Of a stretch of 39,532 bases of DNA, positions 36,145-39,532 are shown one piece after another. The translations under genes and the position numbers were made by a program. Below the pieces are notes generated by a model. That model was not told the DNA's origin. It did not search any database and saw only the letters and a list, made by a program, of their open reading frames with translations. Where the stretch lies: assembly GCA_018064935.1 (NCBI GenBank), contig JAGHUF010000044.1, positions 1-39,532 of the forward strand, written 5' to 3'. This stretch comes from Candidatus Merdinaster equi. GTDB taxonomy: Bacteria; Bacillota; Clostridia; Lachnospirales; Lachnospiraceae. How positions within the stretch are numbered: position 1 is the first letter of the stretch; the number at the start of each line of letters is the position of its first letter.

Positions 36145-38198
36145 TATTTCAGTTCTCCTTCCCTGGTCATCTGCTCGAGCACATCTCTCAGCATCTGAAT
36201 AGCATCCCATATCGATACCCCTTCAAGCTGCGCACCTGCAATATTCATGTGACCGCCGCCGCCAAGTTTCTCCAATATAACCTGAACATTGACCTCGTCT
36301 ATAGATCTTCCGCTTATATATATCTTGCCCTGGTATTCTGTAAAAACAAAACTAGCCTTAATTCCAACGATATTTAACAGGTCATTTGCCGCCTGTGCAC
36401 CAACTACAGTTGGGCTCATTACGCCAGCAGTTGGACAAATAGCTATCGCATAATGTTCATTGTAAATCTCTGCCTGCCTTACAGCCTCCGCCTTCGCCTT
36501 GTAATCGGAAGCATCCTCCCTAAACATCTTACGGACTCTTGTTACATCCGCACCACTTCTTCTCAGATATGCTGCAGCCTCAAATGTCCTTACACCCGTC
36601 TTACTGAGGAAGCTGTTTGTATCGACTATGATTCCTGAATACATACAGTCGGCTTCTGCAGTTGATATCTTCACTTCGTCTCCAATATACTGAAGTATTT
36701 CAGCAACCATCTCACATGCTGATGATGCATATGGCTCAACATACGAAAGTGTGGCATTTTCAATTACTTCCGTACCCTGTCTGTGATGATCGAGGACTAC
36801 TATCGACTTAACGCTCTTGAGAAGCTCAGGACACTCTGTGATACTTGGCTTGTTAACATCAACGACAATCAGAACGCTATTAGCCCCTGCGTAGGCCATT
36901 GCTGCATTCCTGTCAACAATAAGATCTTCCGCACCATCCATCTCTTCTTTGTAATAGTCGACAATTGGCTTAAGTGATTGTGTGATATCTTCCAATACAA
37001 TATGAACGTTTCGATCCAAAGCCTTGGCAATACATGCAATACCTACTGCCGATCCAAAAGCATCTACATCAGCCAGACGATGTCCCATGACAAGAACTTC
37101 ATCCTTGGCAGTGATAATTTCTCTAAGCGCATGCGCCTTAACTCTTGCCTTAACTCTTGTATTCTTCTCAACAGATTGACTCTTTCCTCCGAAATAAATA
37201 ACATTTTCTGGAGTTTTAACTACTGCCTGATCTCCACCTCGTCCAAGAGCAAGATCAATTGCATTTCTCGCAAATTCGTAATTCTGAGTATATGACAGTC
37301 CATCGCATCCAAATCCCATACTAAGTGTTACTGCCATCTCGTTTCCAATATTTACAGTTTTAACATCCTCAAGCAGATCGAATTTAAGATCTCTCAACTG
37401 TCTCACTGACTCTTTTCGCAAAACAACGAAGAACTTGTCCTTCTCCATTCTCTTAACAATGCCGTCATAAGCAGAGATATACTTATCAATCTTTCTTTCG
37501 ATAAGCGCAGTAAGGAGTGAACGTCTTACACTTTCTACACTCTCAAGAGCTTCATCGTAATTATCCATGTAGATGAGTCCAACACATAACGACTGGTTAT
37601 CATTTTCTTTTAATGCTAATTGAAGCGCTGTCTCATCAAACAGATAGAGTGCTACCAAAAAGCCGTCATATTCAGGAGCCGAAATAACAGCACTTCCCTC
37701 TGTCATGTCTGTAATAGAAATCTTCTTCATTTTGGCCTGGAAAATACGATCTTCAAATTCAATCGTCTCCTGCGTTTCCTCGACCTGTCTTGGTAGCTTA
37801 TCAACAGTCAGGCTCGGGAACAGCGTTGATATATTCTTTCTATATCCTTTTTCCTTATGAGTTACTGTTTCAAAAGATGTATTTGTCCAAATAATCTTGC
37901 CATTATCATCCAGTACTGCATATGGCAGTTCAAGTTCTCTAAGCAGAGTCTTCTGTATCTGACCATAATTTGTCGCAAAACTAACCAGCTCATTTATTAG
38001 AACTGGACGATTATAATTCATTAGAAGAAGAATGATGATGAAATACACCACAACAAAGGCAGAAAGGAATAATCCAGCCTGAACGCTCAGAAAATATGTA
38101 AAGAGATTTACCAATACCAGCAATACTCCAAGCAAAATCATTGCCTGCAGATATATTCTTAATCTTCCTTTTAATCTAATCTTCTTATTCTTGCCCAT
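36144..38198 (-). CDS. gdpP: Cyclic-di-AMP phosphodiesterase GdpP
   Basis: Membrane-bound DHH/DHHA1 enzyme that hydrolyses c-di-AMP and so tunes cell-wall and potassium homeostasis. There are two membrane helices (about 15-36 and 40-62), a PAS-like domain (about 85-165, [13 protein letters not shown]), then a degenerate GGDEF domain (about 205-330; [11 protein letters not shown], no GGDEF sequence). DHH motifs follow: [12 protein letters not shown] (Asp377, Asp379), DHH at 470-472, and the DHHA1 GGGGH at 646-650. At 684 residues it is full length. It heads gdpP-rplI-dnaB, the common Firmicutes arrangement. Confidence 0.95.
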   Translation of the reverse strand: MGKNKKIRLKGRLRIYLQAMILLGVLLVLVNLFTYFLSVQAGLFLSAFVVVYFIIILLLMNYNRPVLINELVSFATNYGQIQKTLLRELELPYAVLDDNGKIIWTNTSFETVTHKEKGYRKNISTLFPSLTVDKLPRQVEETQETIEFEDRIFQAKMKKISITDMTEGSAVISAPEYDGFLVALYLFDETALQLALKENDNQSLCVGLIYMDNYDEALESVESVRRSLLTALIERKIDKYISAYDGIVKRMEKDKFFVVLRKESVRQLRDLKFDLLEDVKTVNIGNEMAVTLSMGFGCDGLSYTQNYEFARNAIDLALGRGGDQAVVKTPENVIYFGGKSQSVEKNTRVKARVKAHALREIITAKDEVLVMGHRLADVDAFGSAVGIACIAKALDRNVHIVLEDITQSLKPIVDYYKEEMDGAEDLIVDRNAAMAYAGANSVLIVVDVNKPSITECPELLKSVKSIVVLDHHRQGTEVIENATLSYVEPYASSACEMVAEILQYIGDEVKISTAEADCMYSGIIVDTNSFLSKTGVRTFEAAAYLRRSGADVTRVRKMFREDASDYKAKAEAVRQAEIYNEHYAIAICPTAGVMSPTVVGAQAANDLLNIVGIKASFVFTEYQGKIYISGRSIDEVNVQVILEKLGGGGHMNIAGAQLEGVSIWDAIQMLRDVLEQMTREGELK

Positions 38199-38370
38199 CT
38201 CGTCTCCATGGCGATTCCTGCTACCTAAACTATATGTAACGTAGTGGAAGCCTATAATCTAGTCATACATATCTCATTATATACCCCTTTGTATAAAATC
38301 GCGACCACAACATATTCCATAACTGGCTCCCTGGTTTACGCTTCATATAGTGCTGCTATTTTGTGGTAAT

Positions 38371-38414
38371 CGAGTATGCTGACACCTACTCGATATACAC
38401 TCATCGTGTATATC
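38371..38414. repeat. Two adjacent inverted repeats in the rpsR-gdpP gap
   Basis: CGAGTA/TACTCG (38371-38376, 38387-38392) around a ten-base loop is immediately followed, sharing one base, by the perfect nine-base pair GATATACAC/GTGTATATC (38392-38400, 38406-38414) around TCATC. Together with the terminator next to them they make three hairpins in a row. The rest of the 258-base gap (38199-38370) holds a TATAAT on the minus strand at 38281-38276 with no good -35, and nothing else I can name. Confidence 0.5.
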
Positions 38415-38415
38415 A

Positions 38416-38443
38416 AAAAAGACCTGGAAAACCAGGTCTTTTT
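38416..38443 (-). terminator. Terminator of the rpsF-ssb-rpsR operon
   Basis: A perfect 12-base stem AAAAAGACCTGG / CCAGGTCTTTTT with loop AAAA, followed on the minus strand by a T-tract contained in the arm. It lies 13 bases after the rpsR stop and could work in both directions. Confidence 0.88.
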
Positions 38444-38456
38444 GTCACAGTATGTA

Positions 38457-38726
38457 TTAGTCACACTGATAAGGCATAAGAGCGATATGTCTTGCTCTCT
38501 TGATTGCTACTGTAAGAGCTCTCTGATGCTTTGCGCCGTTACCGGTAATTCTTCTAGGAAGAATCTTACCTCTCTCAGATACGAATCTCTTAAGCTTAGC
38601 AGTATCCTTATAATCAATTACATTGTCTTTGCCACAGAAAACGCATACTTTCTTTCTTCTGTGAAGACCGCCACGTCTCTTCATAGGGGCGTCGGTCTTA
38701 TCTGCTGCAGCCTTATTGTAAGCCAT
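38457..38726 (-). CDS. rpsR: 30S ribosomal protein S18
   Basis: Small-subunit protein that pairs with S6 on the platform. The core [25 protein letters not shown] and the tail [20 protein letters not shown] are diagnostic. It has Cys28 and Cys31 in KVCVFCGK plus Cys88 near the end, a cysteine-containing form that may bind zinc. It is 89 residues, with AGGAGG before the ATG. It lies 29 bases after ssb and is the last gene before the terminator. Confidence 0.97.
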   Translation of the reverse strand: MAYNKAAADKTDAPMKRRGGLHRRKKVCVFCGKDNVIDYKDTAKLKRFVSERGKILPRRITGNGAKHQRALTVAIKRARHIALMPYQCD

Positions 38727-38755
38727 AGTAAAGCCTCCTATTTTTAAAACAAACT

Positions 38756-39193
38756 TTAGTTAAAAGGAAGTTCCTCTTCAATTCCATCAGGAATATTCAT
38801 GAAACCATCCCCTGCAGGCTGAGCGGGAGCATCATTTCTGGATGAAGAATAGCCATCGCTACTTCCTGATCCCTTGCTCTCAGCAAATTCCTGCTCTTCT
38901 ACGACAACCTCAGTTGTGTAAACCTTCTGACCATCCTTATTAGTATAGCTTCCGGTCTGGATTCTTCCACTTACACAAACCTTGGTTCCCTTGTGGTAAT
39001 ATTTCTCTGCAAACTCAGCTGTCTTTCCAAAAGAAACACAATTGATAAAATCTGCAGACTGTTCTTCGTTATTTCTATTAAATCTACGATCTACTGCAAG
39101 CGTAAATCTTGCAATTGCCAGTGAATTCTCACCCTGTGAATAACGAACTTCAGGGTCTCTTGTCAAACGTCCCATTAAAATGACTTTGTTCAT
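38756..39193 (-). CDS. ssb: Single-stranded DNA-binding protein
   Basis: OB-fold protein coating single-stranded DNA in replication and repair. [20 protein letters not shown] is the classic start, and the OB-fold runs to about residue 105 ([12 protein letters not shown]). A Ser/Gly/Pro-rich linker leads to the acidic tip EEELPFN, which recruits partner proteins. It is 145 residues. It lies between rpsF and rpsR as in most Firmicutes; AAAGAGAG precedes the ATG. Confidence 0.97.
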   Translation of the reverse strand: MNKVILMGRLTRDPEVRYSQGENSLAIARFTLAVDRRFNRNNEEQSADFINCVSFGKTAEFAEKYYHKGTKVCVSGRIQTGSYTNKDGQKVYTTEVVVEEQEFAESKGSGSSDGYSSSRNDAPAQPAGDGFMNIPDGIEEELPFN

Positions 39194-39208
39194 AAAAACT
39201 CTCTTTCT

Positions 39209-39496
39209 TTATGCTTCCTGCTTTACGCACAAAAATCTGATGACGTTTTCCATGATTCGCATATTGCTCTCAAGCTGTGCAGGTGCTGTTACGTCTGCAT
39301 CAAACTGGATGAAATAGTAGAAGCCTTCAGACATATGCTGAATATCATAAGCAAGCTTCTTCTTTCCCCAATCGTCTACATTTGTAACTGTTCCGCCGAA
39401 CTTCTCGATATAGCCTTTGCACTTATCAACAATAGCGGCTCTCTCGTCATCTTCGACTTTTGCACTGACAACAACGCATAATTCATACTTGTTCAT
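39209..39496 (-). CDS. rpsF: 30S ribosomal protein S6
   Basis: Small-subunit protein, partner of S18. MNKYELCVVVSAKVEDDE, then GGTVTNVDDWGKKKLAYDI and the C-terminal IMENVIRFLCVK match S6. Start choice: the frame continues upstream, but ATG at 39496 has a perfect AGGAGG eight bases before it (95 residues). Only 36 bases upstream are in the window, too few to judge whether the S6:S18-binding autoregulatory leader is present. Confidence 0.97.
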   Translation of the reverse strand: MNKYELCVVVSAKVEDDERAAIVDKCKGYIEKFGGTVTNVDDWGKKKLAYDIQHMSEGFYYFIQFDADVTAPAQLESNMRIMENVIRFLCVKQEA

Positions 39497-39532
39497 GCTA
39501 GTTACCTCCTTTTGGTCTCTGGCCCACACTCA

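Noticed and set aside
36144-36210. Longer rplI product beginning upstream in the gdpP coding region
   Set aside because: The extra 22 residues are the gdpP sequence read in another frame; L9 proteins begin at MKVILL, and a good ribosome site precedes that ATG.

Overview
The window is a dense, almost entirely minus-strand stretch of a low-to-moderate GC Firmicutes chromosome, most likely a member of the Lachnospiraceae (Clostridia). This rests on four things: the gene content and order (rpsF-ssb-rpsR, then gdpP-rplI-dnaB); a DAP-type MurE (DNPR motif) beside dapF; PyrK/PyrD class 1B pyrimidine synthesis; and several proteins of clostridial character, namely a zinc-ribbon Ser/Thr kinase receptor, a trigger-factor-like lipoprotein and an IleS2-type isoleucyl-tRNA synthetase. 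The genus cannot be fixed from the sequence alone. No tRNA, rRNA, CRISPR array, insertion sequence, prophage gene or attachment site was seen, and no gap between genes exceeds 300 bases.

Layout, read in the direction of minus-strand transcription (high to low coordinates): (1) rpsF-ssb-rpsR ends in a strong hairpin at 38416-38443. (2) gdpP-rplI-dnaB is tightly overlapped and ends in a hairpin at 34305-34326. (3) araB-araD follow as a two-gene pentulose module without a transporter. (4) A transmembrane Ser/Thr kinase with its own promoter is followed by ileS, then glgP and an aconitase-family hydratase. (5) An accessory, secretion-flavoured section (about 16.5-20.2 kb) holds a secreted transglutaminase-like protein, a plus-strand EF-hand-type calcium-binding protein and a divergent lipoprotein with a degenerate GH9 cellulase fold. 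(6) A long mixed operon runs ddl-murF-plsC-pyrC-pyrK-pyrD-ispE-DUF1934 and ends in a bidirectional terminator at 8653-8680. (7) A plus-strand membrane-anchored protein of unknown function (8173-8649) converges on that terminator. (8) A trigger-factor/FKBP lipoprotein and asnS follow. (9) A trans-sulfuration enzyme and dapF end at a hairpin near 3.1 kb. (10) murE and guaA overlap by four bases; guaA runs off the left edge.

Taken together the genes supply replication and translation housekeeping (dnaB, ssb, rpsF, rpsR, rplI, ileS, asnS), c-di-AMP turnover (gdpP), and peptidoglycan precursor synthesis in two separate clusters (dapF-murE and murF-ddl). They also cover phospholipid, isoprenoid, pyrimidine and GMP synthesis, glycogen mobilisation and pentulose entry. 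The least explained part is the divergent pair at 16.5-19.2 kb: a lipoprotein that keeps the Ig-like and helical-barrel signatures of GH9 enzymes but lacks the C-terminal catalytic region, facing a signal-less calcium-binding protein. The shared 196-base control region contains a perfect 12-base palindrome and a 16-base imperfect direct repeat. I did not find a defence island or another clearly new multi-gene system; the rest reads as ordinary core genome.
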